Positions 39,106 through 52,446 are shown, counted from the stretch's first letter. The stretch is DNA of 64,000 nt from Todiramphus chloris collaris (GCA_025345505.1 JANVCC010000077.1:5867794-5931793), one strand, 5' to 3'. Numbers and translations are program-made. The notes: generated from the letters alone by a model not told the origin.

Positions 39106-39167
39106 CTTAGAGAAACAGATGCAAACCTGGGGAAGAGTTCCAGGATTTTGACGGGAATGTTGAGAAG
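39106..39167 (+). CDS. VTI1A: VTI1A internal exon encoding the C-terminal SNARE helix
   Basis: A 62-bp exon that continues the frame of the exon at 34628-34698. It begins in phase 0 with the codons for LRETDANLGKSS and ends in GMLR plus AG, the first two bases of an Arg codon (phase 2). The acceptor has a strong pyrimidine tract (ACTCTTTTCTCCCCAG, ending at 39105) and the donor is GTAAGG at 39168. The encoded residues carry hydrophobic layers +3 to +8 of the SNARE motif (Leu, Thr, Leu, Ser, Leu, Met). In the known family, a short membrane anchor follows immediately and is encoded by the next exon, which I did not find before the window ends. If the donor is not used, the frame reads one Arg and then TAA at 39169-39171, so an unspliced transcript would encode Vti1a without its anchor. 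Confidence 0.95.
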
Positions 39168-40118
39168 GTAAGGCCAAGGTAGGGACACTCCAGCTCTTTC
39201 TTTTTCTCCTCTCTCTCTCCTTGACTTTACTTTTAGTTTTAATTCAACCTCAACATTTTGCTGACATACTTGAATTGTTTTACACAGGCTGCTATGTAAA
39301 ATGTCCTCGCATGAATGCTGGTACTGAAGCAGGAATGGTTAGGTACAAGGCTTTATCACACCTATAGAAAGAGTTTTCTGTAGCCTGAGAGATTACCCCT
39401 TGCTCAGACATTTCTCATTTTTGTTTCTTTGTATTTAGCATTTTTTTTGTATGTGTGTTGTAAAATTAGCCTTTTTAGTGAAGATTTTCCGTGTTCCTTA
39501 TTCTTGAGTGATTTTGGTGTTTTCAGGGTTTTTCTGCCTGTTAGATTTTATGTGAGCAAGTTTGTACATGTTTTGGGGCGGCATAAATTTACACACAGAG
39601 AAAAGGTTATGATCAATTCTGTTGGAAGAGATGGGGCATTATCAGACATTGTGGGTTTAACATCTTTCTACCGTCTTTTCAATGCTATGAAAATTGTGCC
39701 TGGGATAAAAGTGAGGTGATACAGAACAGAAACATCTGGGACATCCTAAAAAATATGTGTGTAACTGCAGGGAACGAGTTACCCAGTGATTACTACCCAT
39801 GTTAAATTTATATTGGTACCTCCCCAGACAAATTTTTTTAATTAGAGGCATATCTGAGTATGTGTTCTTTATGCCGTGAAACAGAACCTGTTTTTCTCTG
39901 TGATATCCATATTTTTGTATATATTCAGCTTCCTGAAAAGGAAAAGTATCCCTCTAGTAGGTGGTGTTAGGTGCTATGAAAATACAGTTTTAAAGGAGTT
40001 TAGACCATCCTCAGAAGTGTTCAGTATGACATTACCCTTGCCGTGGGCTTTTATGGTGCATATTTGTTTAATCCAATTTGCTTAATAATAATTAAAAAAA
40101 ACTAAAAAAACCCACACC

Positions 40119-40146
40119 AAAAAAAAAAAAGGGGGGGGGGGGGGGG
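40119..40146 (+). repeat. A12-G16 homopurine run
   Basis: Twelve A (40119-40130) directly joined to sixteen G (40131-40146), 28 purines in a row, preceded by more A-rich sequence. Triplex- or quadruplex-prone. Alternatively a length-unreliable assembly spot. Confidence 0.92.
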
Positions 40147-42768
40147 AACGACAAAATTTCAGCAGAGTTTTGATTTGTCACTTGTCTTGGAAAATGTCAA
40201 AACCAGAATTTAATAAGTTGCTGTTTAGTCTCCTCAGAAAAACATCTTTATTAGTTGTTCCTTGTATACCCACTCGACAAAGGTTAAAATGACTGAACCT
40301 CATGCCTTCATTCCACAGATTTCTTACAATTCCAGCTGCAAACTGTAACACATAAAATTCTCTGATTAAGAGTAATATGTAAATGACACAAGCTAAATTC
40401 AAAATCCATGGAGAAAGGAAGTGGCAATTGAAAGGGATGGTTCAGTGCCTGTAGACAATCAAAATAAACTATAAAAAAAATGAACCAAAGAAAAGATACA
40501 ACCAAACCCAAGTCTCCCCAGGAAGGGCTCTGCGACATGAGCTGTAACGAATATTCTGCATATGTCTCCATTTTGTCAAATCTCATTAAAGGGGTTTCTT
40601 GCTTTATGTCAATTGAGCTGTCCAAAAATCATTCATCATTTTAGTGTAAAAAAAAAATCATGCAGTTATTTAAATAATATCATATTAATGTTAAAGTTCA
40701 GCTGTCATTTAATGGTATGGCTTAATCAGACATAGCATTTAGGAAAAATAGTTTTTTCGGGCTTTACTTGGCTTTCAGGTTGGCAGATTCAAATAAGGAT
40801 TTATGGGTTTCTAAACCAATGTATTCTTTCCATGTTTATGCTTGAGGTACTTCAGCCTTTTTTGCAGCACCCTGTAGTCTGTTATTTTCAATAAAATAAA
40901 GTATCTCCTCATATTGTGTTTGAATACATTTGCAAGTAATTTGGAGAAGCTGAAACAAAAACATATGCTGTAACCTTTGACTTTGTTTTGTGTTTGGGAT
41001 TCACAGTTAGGAGTCTTAGTTTATAAGTGTTCCATAAGCCAAATGAAAAAATATGATATTTCTGAAATATACTTGAGCTGTTCTTTTCATACAAAAGGAT
41101 TATGTAGTCCAACACCAAGATGGCATGTTTTTGTGTGTCAGAAGGGCACTGGATTTCCTTTTGCTTTAACAAAAATGCTGAGCTGAGTCACCTGCCTGAA
41201 TGAAAGGCAGGTTAGGATTTAAGCTCAGTTCAGGTAAATGCTCCAAGAGCAATGCCTTGGCATAGATAAAACTTGTAGTAGGAGATTCTTAGGATGTCAT
41301 TTAAAAGCACGTAATAGATACACCTATGGTGAATTTAATTTGTTTATGGCAGTTGGGTAGAAGGGTGTAGCATTATCGCAGCCTCAGCATCATCCCAACG
41401 TTGTTTAGTCACAAAATAATCATAAAATACAGACCCCAAGAAATCAGCACAAATTAGATAAACACAACTGTAAGAAAAATAATTAGGACAGATTGGCAGT
41501 TGTGTCCTAATTTCTGCATACTTCAGTACATACCACACAATGTTTCACTTAATTACTGGAGCCAATAAAGAAATACACTGAAGGACTATCATTATTATAC
41601 AGAAAAAATAACGTTAAACTGAATATTGTTCAACTTAGTTGCTGCTCCCAAAACATGTATTTGTTGATGTGCTTGAAGTCTATGCCAGGCTAATAACCTG
41701 TGCATCAAATTAATGCCTAACTATTTCTATTTTTACCATCTGGGAAGGATAAAGCAGCATCTCTTCAGAATATGGCCAAATATATTAAGATAATAGATAT
41801 TTAGATAGCTAGAGGGATAAATTACTCCCTTTGTGTGATCTAAATTCCCTGGCCATGTATTTGTGCATAAAATTTCCTGGAGATGGGGAATAAAAGCAGG
41901 AACAGGTTTTATAGGTTGCCATACCTCACTAAGGAAATCGGTGGCATAACAGGGCCAAGTCTTCCTATCCCAGTTTGCTGCTGTAGCAACTGAAAAGGAG
42001 CCAGTATGTATTGGAATTTTTTTCTCCCAGTATTTTGTGTATTAAATATTTTTCCTTGGATATGACATATACATTCACAATATTATCTTTTTTTCTTTCA
42101 GTAAACCTACTGACATTCCCCTAAACTAGTACATTGCACTTAGGACATTGCATAACTAGGATAATATTGGCGTGTTATAATGTCAAAACAATAGTCATTT
42201 CCTTTTACGTGTATCTATAGCTCTGGGTATCCTGAGATTTTGTGACTGCTCTTTAAAACTGTGTGACTCTAAGAGAAGCTCAGTGTGGTTTCAGTTACGG
42301 AATTTTCAAATAATAGGTTTTAATATAAGGAAATGGCATCTTCTGCAGTCATCTACGATATTGCCATCTCAGACATCTATCCCTTGGCCTCCACTCCAAT
42401 GTGAACTGGGAAGTGGACAGTGTGTTAGAAACAAGCAAAACATTCTGAAAGATCTTCAATCTTTTGCCCATATCCTAAGCCAATAACATAGGAAAGCTTT
42501 TAAGAAAATAATTTGGACAGTCTCCAAGCCACACATGGCCCAGTGGGAAACAAACAAACCTAAAAGTAACCAGATAAAAATTACAGTAGATTTGAGTCTT
42601 TATCCAGTTAGCAGATAAATTCTATCTACTCCTCTACAAATTGCAGAAAAAATGTTTTAGAAAAATAGGTACTACCTTCCAGAACAACATTCTGTTCTGT
42701 CATGTTCACCAGGTAATCTTTACGCCAAAAATTCTCTTTTAATGTTCAGATTTCAATCTTCTGAGTAA

Positions 42769-42863
42769 TTTTTTTTTATTCTTTATATATAATTATTCTT
42801 CTATTATTTTATATATTGTTTCTCTTTTATTTATTATTTATATATATACATTATATATATCAT
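42769..42863. repeat. AT-rich low-complexity stretch
   Basis: Almost entirely A and T, with TATATATA and TTTATTTATTATTTA segments. Directly seen. Confidence 0.85.
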
Positions 42864-43202
42864 TTCACTGTCAGTGCTTTGAGAGGCTCATGAACACATC
42901 TGCTTTTACAAAAGAGACTTTTAAAGTTTGGTTTCCAACAGGAGAACCACCCTAGCTCCAGCTGATGGAAATGAAGTGGTAAATGTTCAGCTCTCAGGTG
43001 ATAAGTTACAGGACTTGCCAACAGCTGTGTGACCAATGTGACTACAGTCAGAAACAGCAAGGGCCTCCTTTGTGCTAGTTGTAGTTGAGCTTCTTCATTC
43101 TTCTTTCCAGGAAAATTCTAGTAGTCCCCTGTCCTGCATTACTTGTAGCCAAACTTCCTTGTAGTTTTGAAGCCCAGCATAGTCCAGAACTTACAGTTGT
43201 TA

Positions 43203-43450
43203 CTTCATAGATTCATAGGACAACTTAGATTGGAAAGGACCTCATCTGGTCCAGCCTCCTACTCGAAGCAAGTCTAATTAGAGCAGGTTGCTCAGAGACT
43301 TCTCCAGTCAAGATTCAAACACATCTAAGGCTGGAGATGCCAGTGCCTCTCTAAGCAATCTGTTCCAGTGGCAGTTGAAATAAGGAATTTTTCCAGGTAT
43401 CTAATTGAAATTTCCCAGCATCCAACTCAGGTCCATTGTCTCTATTCCTA
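43203..43450 (-). mobile_element. CR1 LINE 3' fragment, antisense, old
   Basis: It starts ATAGATTCATAGG and GATTGGAAAGGACCTCATCT, then AGAGCAGGTTGCTCAGAGAC, TGCCAGTGCCTCTCTAAGCA and ATCTGTTCCAGTGGC, which is the block order of the reversed CR1 3' region. It is more diverged than the copy at 15446. The right end, near a TTGTCTCTATTCCTA block, is approximate. Confidence 0.8.
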
Positions 43451-46400
43451 AGCAGAAGTGATTTAAAACATAACTGTTTTAGCATTGAACTCCAGATTTT
43501 GGGCCTGGATTGCAGTCATTTCTAGCAGTCCTCAAACAACTTCAGCATTTCTGAAGAGGCCCCTGTGGTCATTAGGCTGGGATGACATCCAGTATAAGTC
43601 AATTCTTTAAATAGGGTGTGGGGTGCTCTGCCTCCACCCATTGACCTGGTCAGATGGCCATTCAGCAGTGGATGAACACGAAATTTTTCTTTTTCTTGGT
43701 TTTTTTTTTTTTTTGGTTTGGTTTTTTTTCTCTCCTTTCTCACACTCCTAGAGGTACAAAAAGTTAGTTTTGTCTGTTCTGCCTTCTCTCTTGACTAAGA
43801 AGCCCATGTTTCCATACGCAGAATAGCAGCAGAGACAGTCATGTCTCTGTTAAGGCAAACCAAGAGAAACAGTGAGCATTATTATTGTCTTTTTCCCCTA
43901 TTTCCCTACCAATCTCTGTTTCCATTCCCCAAGTCCATAACAAAAAAGATTTTCTTCTGAGCTAAAGCCTGTCTCAGTATCAGTCACAGTAGGCCACGAA
44001 TGTTGAGTCTGCAGTTTTCTGGAGGAAGGTCTCCCTATCACAGCTACTGAGTTACAGTTATATTTGCTTTGTTTTCATGCTAATAGAGGAATTCCTCTTT
44101 CCAGCAGGAACTTTGTGTATTTGCTCTCAAGCCAAAAGAAGTTTGAGCCGAAATTGTTTCAGCAACTTTTTGGTACATATATTCCTATTTTTACTTCAAG
44201 ATTGATTTCTACACTAAAAATTATTAAAATGGTAAATCCTTTATCAATATGTTGCTTCATGTTGAATATTTACAGCTGCAGCTGTTTACTTCAGTAATTT
44301 AGACCTTGATTCAGGAACATATTAAAGCATATGGTTAACTTAAACCAGAGAAGCAGTTCCCCTAACTCGAGGGAGACTGAATAAGAGGGGGGGGGAGTGA
44401 GTGGCAGAATGATGCCAGGTTATCTTTTGGGGCAACACAGCTTTTATTGTGCTCCTTGCTCGAGGCTGATTACAGAGCAAACCCTGTCCTAAATATATCT
44501 GTTCTTATATGAAAACCATAAAATACACATGAGGTATGTTAGTGCTTGTTACTGTCAGTGTAAAAACTTTTTTTTTTCACATTTCCTGACTCTTAAGCAT
44601 TTAATATAGTTACTTTATTCTTATATTATTGTACGTGTTTTTGCTTTAATATGCAACTAATCTATATCAATTATGAAGTGTTGAATCTTTTCATAAGGAA
44701 ACTGGTAATCTCTGTGGTGCTGTTAATCACAAAATAGTCTTTGGATGAGGAACAGCTTGTTATTCCAGATTAAAACTTGGCATTAATTAGTACCTGGTTG
44801 TTCCTCACTTTGTCTCTGACTTTAAAAAGAAACCTTGTTTCTTTGTTAAAGTGATGGACAAAACATCTGGAAAATGTAAATGTAGTGTCAGCAAAATTCC
44901 CAAGGGGAAGCATTCTTCATCATTAGAAGTCCAACCAAAAAACAGGAAATGTACCTCTAAGTTTGAACAGCAAGAATTTTGAAATAGTATGTGGGACGCT
45001 GTGTGTTCCCTGTTCTCAATTTAGACATAATCTGATGTCTGTAAGATGCATTTCTTGTTTTTAATAATCAGTTGAGAGCCATTTTATAAACCTTGCTCAT
45101 CTTTCTTGGACAGTGTTCTGTATGTTGTTTCCAAAACGCTTTTGAAAAATCTTACTCTACTTTCTTTCAGCATTAGAAATACTTTTCAGTTCATGCATCA
45201 GAGAAGGTGCAGAAGTCTTTTGAGATGCTGTGTAACCACCACAGCTACAGCAAGCAGTGTACATGGAGAATTCCAAGCCATATACTGAAGGTACTGAATG
45301 CCTCACAGAATGGGACCGATTTCAACATGGCAAACATGTAGCTATGATTGGTTTCATGCCACCTTAGCCTTTGGAAACCTTCAGCTCCAAAAGCCTAAGT
45401 AATACAGAGTTAAGTTTACTTCAAACCTGGGGGAAAAAAAAAATAGCAAAAACAAAAGGAACATCACAGTTGATCTTTACATCTTAATGACTTCAGCGCT
45501 TAGGATAAATCAGTGTTTCAATCTTCTTGCACCTAGGCAGCCTTAGAAGGGTATGTCCTTTATTCATTGAGATAGAAGCATTTATATTGCAGCATTGTTT
45601 TATTTTTCAAATTGTTGGAAAGCTTTATCCATGTGTCAAGCTGCCTACACTGCGTCCATTATGAGCAGGGCTCTCAGCATTCTTCAGACAGCATTTCTAA
45701 TTATCTTTTTTCATTCCTTTTTTAAATGTATAATGGCCTTTGTTCTGTCCTCTCCATTCCCTCTTTTCTATCATCTGGAATTACTATGTCATTTGCCCCC
45801 CTTCTATCTACTTGTGTCCAGCTGAACAGCTGGAAAGTACATTATCTAAAGCACAGTTGTGTTTCTGCAGGAAAGACGTATCCCAATGGATAATTATCGA
45901 AGCTAGTCCTAGACTGCATATACCAAGAATGTAAAGCATTGTAATAGGTTAAATATCATGTAACCCTTTGTGTTTGTTCTCAGTATTGAGATATGTTGAT
46001 TACCATTGAGCAGCCAGAGCCTGAAAAGGTTCGCAGCGTCATGAGTGGAACAAAAGGCATTTCATAGTCAGCATTGTCATATCTGAAACACAGTAGATGT
46101 CCCACAGCATGCTTTCATGAGAAGGCACGTCTTCTAGCAGCATAATCAGAGCAGTGCTTTCTTGCAGTAGTTACAAGTAGTTTCTAGTTGGATGCATTCT
46201 CTTTAACATGATATTCAGGAATGGTGAAGGTAGTGAGAATATTTTGAATGTGGTGAGATGGTTTATGTGAAGCAGGATGAAGTAGAGAACCTGTTAGCAA
46301 AAGCTGACGTTGATAATTGCTGAAATAATTGGAGACAACCCTTCAGAAATCGATGAAGTCAGACTCTTTAAGGCCAGTAGTAAATTAAGGATCATGTTGT

Positions 46401-49400
46401 TCTTGACACTACTCACACTGTGTCACAGAACAATATATGCCAATTTTTACACATTCCATTTACTACAGAGTGTTTCAGCTGTAATTCCTAAATGTAACAT
46501 TTTCTGAGCACAGGTCTGTGTGACACTTTGCTATGTGGGTCATTTGACTTTAACCCACACATTTACCAAAAAAATAGAACCCACTTGGAAGTGATCTCAG
46601 AAAGTTCATCCCCTTGTGTTAAAGTAGGATTGACTGTCCCTGTTTCAATCCTGCAGATATTTGTCTCTCCTGTTCTGCACTGATGAATATTCTACATCTC
46701 TTCAGTCAAACAGTTACAAGTTTTATCTAGTGTTTACTTCAAATCTTTCTTCCTGGGTAGACAGAGAGCTTTTATGTGCTGGTGCATTTGAGGAGATTTC
46801 TGTGCTCTGTCATGGCCTGTGATTTCTGCTGTGGAAAAAAAATTCTGCTGAACTTTTCAATAATTAGAGAACATAAATAATAGTGTACAGAATTAAATTA
46901 TAGTTTCCTGTTTTCATCGAGCCAAGCCTTTTGATGGGATTCAGGCATATAAAAATGGAAGACTTGGATAGTTCTAATATGCAAATCCTGGAAGCTCAGC
47001 CTCTTCCAACAGTAGCTTCATGTGTAGGTGTCATTGAGCTTTGCAAGTAGAGACACCAAAATTAAGTCATTCTCATGAGGTTGCATATCTAGACTAAATA
47101 CTAAGCTAACTAAAAGTAACATTTGAAACTCAAGATCAATAAAATACAGAGATTGAACTTCTTTTGTGGCACTTGTAAACATTTTAAGGAAAAGGCAGTA
47201 ATGGTGTCAAACAAGAATCAGAATTTTTAACTTCTTTCTCCCACCATTGCCAATAGGCACACCAGCATTTTAGACACTTCTAGTATTTGAAAACAAATGG
47301 TAGGAATGGGAATTCTTTTGGCTGGTCTTCTGTCAGGTCTCTGCAGGAGCTTTGTTAATCTCTGTCAGGTAAAGAAGCTTTTCTGTGCATTCTGAGTATG
47401 ACTTCCAGTAGCACTTGGTGCTTCTCTTGCCACTCGATTAAAATTGTCGGCTTTTAATAAAAGCAAAATTAATTCAGCTTTCCTGCATAATGCTCATCAC
47501 ACACCAAAGACTTCAGCTTTAAGAAAACAATTAAGTCATCAAACTGATTTAAAACTGCTGTGATATCAAAATTTTGTTCTTAATAGCTAATCTTTTAGAT
47601 TAGATTGTTTTCAGTCTATCTCATAGTAGCAGGTCAGAGTTCTGGCTGTGCTCAAGAAATACAAGAAAGGAAAAGTTGGGATTTGCAGAGTACAGTTTTT
47701 GTTCAAGTCAGTCACTCAGGTTCTACCACAAAATCCAGGATCTGAACTTGCAAGTCATACTTGTGTGAGTAGCTTGCTCATCCATAGCCCTACTATTCAA
47801 TGAGGATCTCTTCTGGTTTGAGCAAAGTTTGTTTGAGGGAGTGGTGTATGTTGTTGGAGTTTTACAAAGAAGAACATAAGTGATGACTGTGAGAAATCAA
47901 CAGCTAAGGAAAACCAGAATTATTTAGAGTTTGTTGCAGATAAACTAGTGCTGCTGTGGGACAGGACCAAAACTGAGGGAGAATTTATATCCTTGGGTAG
48001 TATGTAATTATGTTGTATTGGACCTTTAAAATGTTCACGCGCCACTAACCTGCTGAGCATCTCTCTGAAGAGTAGCAAAGTGATGGATGAGAAAGTGTGG
48101 TCTTACAACGAGAGATTATTTAGTCTGCTTGGTGATAGGAAGGATGAAAGTTTGCTAATTTTGGCTGACTCTTTAAATAATATGGAAGATTTGAACCTAA
48201 TCAAGAAGGCAAAGAAAAGTCAGTGTGGAAATTGTACAAAATGGGAAAGACAGAAAAAGTTTCCCTATAAACACTGAGATTTATGTTCTCAACAACATTT
48301 GTGTAGCTCTGAAATAATTAATTGAAAATCACTGAGGGGACTCCTGCAATCTGCTTGCTTCAGACAAACTGACAAATTTCCAGTGCTACTGCTCCTTCAG
48401 TCTTAGAATAAGGATTAGAACTGAGACTTTAAAATCGTATTTTAGAATCAGTTTATCAACTGGGGCTTTTTAAGACTTGAAAAATTAGTTACTGAATTTG
48501 AATAGCCAGGTGCTACAATTTACTCGAATTAGAAGTGGTGTTAGTAGTTCAGTTTAAAAACACAGCGGAAGAGTCTTTCACTGACCTGTATGCCCCCTGC
48601 AAATAGTAACGTTTTTCCATCAGTGTTAACATGGCTTAGCTTGCAGGATCTCACTATGTAGCATTTATTACCTAAGAGCTTTTGTTTAGCTTGGACTTTG
48701 CTATATTAACTAAGTTGTAACCCAGAAGGGTTTTCTAACATTTGCAAGTTAGAGCAAAGCCTTCATCTTGTCTTAATTAGATCTGATGATAGTTTAAGAT
48801 TACAACAATTTATGGGTAATTTTTCTTCTTGAATAAAAATGGCATCTTAAATTTATTTTTGCACCAACTCCCTGCCTTCCTCCTGATAAAAATGCTTGTG
48901 CGAGCAAAAGGAAGCACTGTATGTTTCTCTGATGTGCTTATCATGGCTGCAAATAAATAGTAAATTGTTTGAGAAACAGTGTTTTAAGTGTGCTTAGTCT
49001 TGCCTAGATGTTGGGAAGCATATGGTCTACTTTATCCATGCTGAAAAACTTGCTTGCTGCTTTCTGTCACCACTATATTTTTTTAAAATGCAGTTTTCAA
49101 TGTGAATGGCACACACGTGTTGATTGTGAAGGTAGTATTATTTCAGTACAGCCTTCAGCTAATTACTCTTAGGGGCAGCAGGGCTTTGTACCTCATTTGT
49201 GAACAGCTATTTATACTACTACACCAGTACAAAGCAATGTTTCACATTACCAGTTTAACAGACTATTACACTATTGTGTTTTAATCCACTGTAGGTGGAT
49301 GGAGAATATGAGCCATCTGTTTTATTTAATGATATAATCAGTAAACAATATATACACTTTACACATTTGGTCATTAAAGATGCCCATATTGTTGGACCCT

Positions 49401-51145
49401 GTATTTACATTGTAAATTGGTGTATTCACACATCAGCTTGTTCTGGTTTAAAAGGCCTGCTGTGTTCATAAGATGGTACAAAGCAAGCTCAGTAACTGCT
49501 CGTACCCAGCGCAGGTGGTCGAGCTAGTTGCCACACAGATCAAAAGTCAAACAACTGTGAATCTTCCTTTGAAATGGCATTTAGAGAGACAAGGCTGGTC
49601 TTATCTTCACAAACAAGAAAGAGTTATAGATATACATCATGAACTTATGAGAACAAAAGGGGGTTTCATAATCACTCAGCATCAGAAAATCCAGTACTGC
49701 AGACTTCTGTGAAGACATCTTTGGAATATAAAGACCATCTTATTTTCCTAGACAAAATTTAGAGGAAAGAGTCTGAATTATTGAATATGAGAAGGTTCTG
49801 AGATTTCAAAACTTTGGAGACAAGAAGCTGCTTTCTCTCTCAGTTGATTTTATTTTATATTTTCAGCAATGCTTAAGCAGAATAAAACAGACAGCAAGAG
49901 CAAAACCCAATCTTATTCAAGGGGTAGAGGTGAATGGCTGTATTTGTGCTAGAAACAATGGAAATCGCTCAATATTTCAGTTTCCCTAGTATTTCAATTT
50001 ACCCCATCCTTGGTGAGCACCAAAAATAGTCCCCAAAATACATTTAAAAGTCACTGATAAGTAAAATCCATGTTTCCTGGCATTTTAAGGAGGTGGAAGA
50101 TCATACAGTCTCCTCTTAAAACAGTACTCTTCACTTCAGTGTTTTACTTCACAGCTTGTGCTTAATATGCTTAGAATTTAAGGTACTTATTGGAGAACTT
50201 GATCTCATTTCTGATTGTGTTTTATGGGGAAATATAATTGGGTTTATCAGCAGGTGAAGGCCTGCCTGGCATTGCCAGTAGACAGTGGAGGACAAGGACT
50301 TATGGAAGTGGTACAGAAGAGTGAGTTTGCAGGTCAGCAAGGCTGAAGGAGTAGTCTTGAATTTAAAAGCATGTGGCCATGGGTTTGCTTATAAAGGTGG
50401 AGCTCTCTGAGTATAAGTTCTTTAGCCCAGTTTGAGCTCATCTTTTAAAGCAGCAGAGTGTCTGTCAGGGTGTGATCTCAAGCCATTTCTTCTTGTATGC
50501 ACTCATATGAAAAACTAGCAGCAAATTATTAATCCCTAGGAGATTTTCCTTTTGGCTTTTGTTCTAGTAATGCAGCTATACTCAGAGGCACCAAATATAT
50601 AGTACCAAAGTCTATGTACTAAAAAGAAGTGTGTTCACTCTCTGTTTAGTGTTATAAACATGAGGATATAGCTTTCTAAGTCTTTAAATCTATTTCAAAG
50701 GAAAACTAATTGTATTATTCTTTTTTTTTTTAATATTGGGGTGAGAGGAAATAAGATATTTTTAATTTTTTTTTTTTGTAGGGCTTTTTCATGCTAGCAT
50801 GAATTTCAGAGATAAAGGATTTTCAAGTGTATGAGTGAAGAGAGGAAAAAATCACATTTTATGAGCCATTATATATACTTCCAAAATATACAATATTTTC
50901 ATGGTTAAAATATTTAAGATAAAACAAAATAAGACTCAGCTATAAGTGTCCCTTTTATACTCTTTTCATATCTATATTTCATGTAAGTTTAATATTAAGC
51001 ATTGGCATGTTTCCATATGCTTCATGCTGTAGTACCTTCTGATTCTGAGATATTGTGTAACTAACTTATTTCTAATTTTTTAAAGGTGTCGAGATTTTTT
51101 TTTTCTCATTTCAATGCAGGAAAAACAATCAGAAACTTGACTATT
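43451..51145. other. VTI1A: Unique intronic DNA
   Basis: No gene recognised. It contains poly-T/TTTGG sequence near 43694-43735 and a G9 run at 44387-44395. The 65-codon frame ending at 48277 is lysine-rich and lacks any family motif or convincing splice context. Confidence 0.58.
44387..44395 (+). repeat. G9 run
   Basis: Nine consecutive G after GA-rich sequence; directly seen. Confidence 0.9.
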
Positions 51146-51149
51146 AATA

Positions 51150-51262
51150 TTTGAATCCTAGCTTTTTCCTTGATGTATCTTGAGTAACTGAGCACACATC
51201 TGTTTCTGTGCATCTCTAAAATGAGGATAATGTCCCGTATCTCAGCAAAGCATTCCGAGAGC
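51150..51262 (+). mobile_element. MIR-like SINE remnant, sense
   Basis: TTGAATCCTAGCTTTTTCCT, then CTTGAGTAACTGAGCACACA, then GCATCTCTAAAATGAGGATA and ATGTCCCGTATCTCAGCAAA follow the MIR core in order. It is diverged, but all successive blocks are present. Confidence 0.52.
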
Positions 51263-52393
51263 AAATGCCCTTAATTAATCTGTGCATGGTCCTCACATGA
51301 CAACCTGATGAGAGTTTTTGAATGATAGACTAACTGGTAGCAGTGCCTGTCCTCATTTGGAGTCATGGCTTAAATGGATTTAAAAGGGGTGAAAGGAGAG
51401 CATGGGAAGAATTTAGACTAAAGGGGTGTGGCCTGTCTGATTTCCCATAACAGTCCATTACCAAGTACATACCTGATCTCCTTAACTACTGAACATAGAT
51501 ATGAAAAAGAGGATGTATCAATGCTTTGTTGTCTTCTTCAGATACTATATTTTCAAGGGCTACAGTTGAGAGGCTCATCTTTCATTTGGTGACATTTTTG
51601 GTGTGCTGCAGACAAAGAAGAGTATTTGGGTTGGTTCAACAAATAGAACTAACGCTTCCCTAGAGACATAATGATTATATGCATTTATAGAAGTGCAGTA
51701 ATGTTAAACTTGATGGACTAGCCTAGGCAACTGCTTCTTCCTTATCAATCTGTCCTTCCTGCTTCTGTCAGAAATTATGTTCTTGTAGCTTGCTGTGGAC
51801 TGAGATGTATTATTGCTGGCTGCTGTCAGCCTGCAAACAACCCATACTTTACGAATGCTTGTTAAGTACTTTAGGGTTCCTCAAAGAAGAAATATATCCT
51901 TACAAATGCAACATTTTATGACTTACTTTCACAGTGCTGCTGTTTCCTTGTTCAAAGAAGGTGTGGAGGAGAGATGTGTAGACTCAGGGATAGACAATCC
52001 CTTAATTCCCCAGACCAAAATTACCTTTAGCACCATCACCTCTTGCCTCTGAGGGAAGAAAAAGAAACATAGTTTGTTACAGAACATGGATGGGTAAAGC
52101 CATGAAAATAATCTAGGAATGCATAAAAAATTCTCATGTGTAGTAACTTGATGACCAAAAACATACTAGTGAGCCTTTGAAATGTCAATATTTTGCTGTT
52201 CAGCATCTGATGGAGAAAATAAAAACGTGGATTTCAATTGCATTTTTGTTGAAATATCCAGTGACATGATGCTGCTCTTAGCTGTAAAGTTAGAAAAGAG
52301 TTTATTAGACACTTTCCATAGAAGGCACATGTTGAAAGGTAGAGTAAAATGAAGTTTGAATGTGATAACTGATAACGGTGCTGTAGAGGACCT

Positions 52394-52446
52394 TCTTCAT
52401 GAAGAGTATTTTATTTTTACTCTTCATGAAGAGTATTTATTTTTCT
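52394..52446 (+). repeat. Tandem 26/27-bp duplication with a palindromic core
   Basis: Two head-to-tail copies share TCTTCATGAAGAGTATTT followed by an A/T-rich tail; the second has one T fewer and ends CTC instead of TAC. At the junction, TACTCTTCATGAAGAGTA (52418-52435) is a perfect 18-bp palindrome. Confidence 0.93.

Larger units (their letters stand above)
39172..43200. other. VTI1A: Unique intronic DNA
   Basis: No exon or transposon recognised. It contains the A12G16 run (40119-40146) and an AT-rich low-complexity stretch (42769-42863). Two minus-strand frames near 40178-40625 (74 and 105 codons) show no recognisable pattern. Confidence 0.6.

Noticed and set aside
39716-39760. A short frame resembling the start of the Vti1a anchor segment (VIQNR-like)
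   Set aside because: There is no acceptor in the right phase before it and no pyrimidine tract, and the following residues are not a hydrophobic anchor; judged chance similarity.
48080-48277. 65-codon lysine-rich plus-strand frame that looks helix-rich
   Set aside because: It begins only at a GTG or a nearby ATG, has no family motif, and shows no clear exon boundaries; insufficient evidence for a gene or retrocopy.
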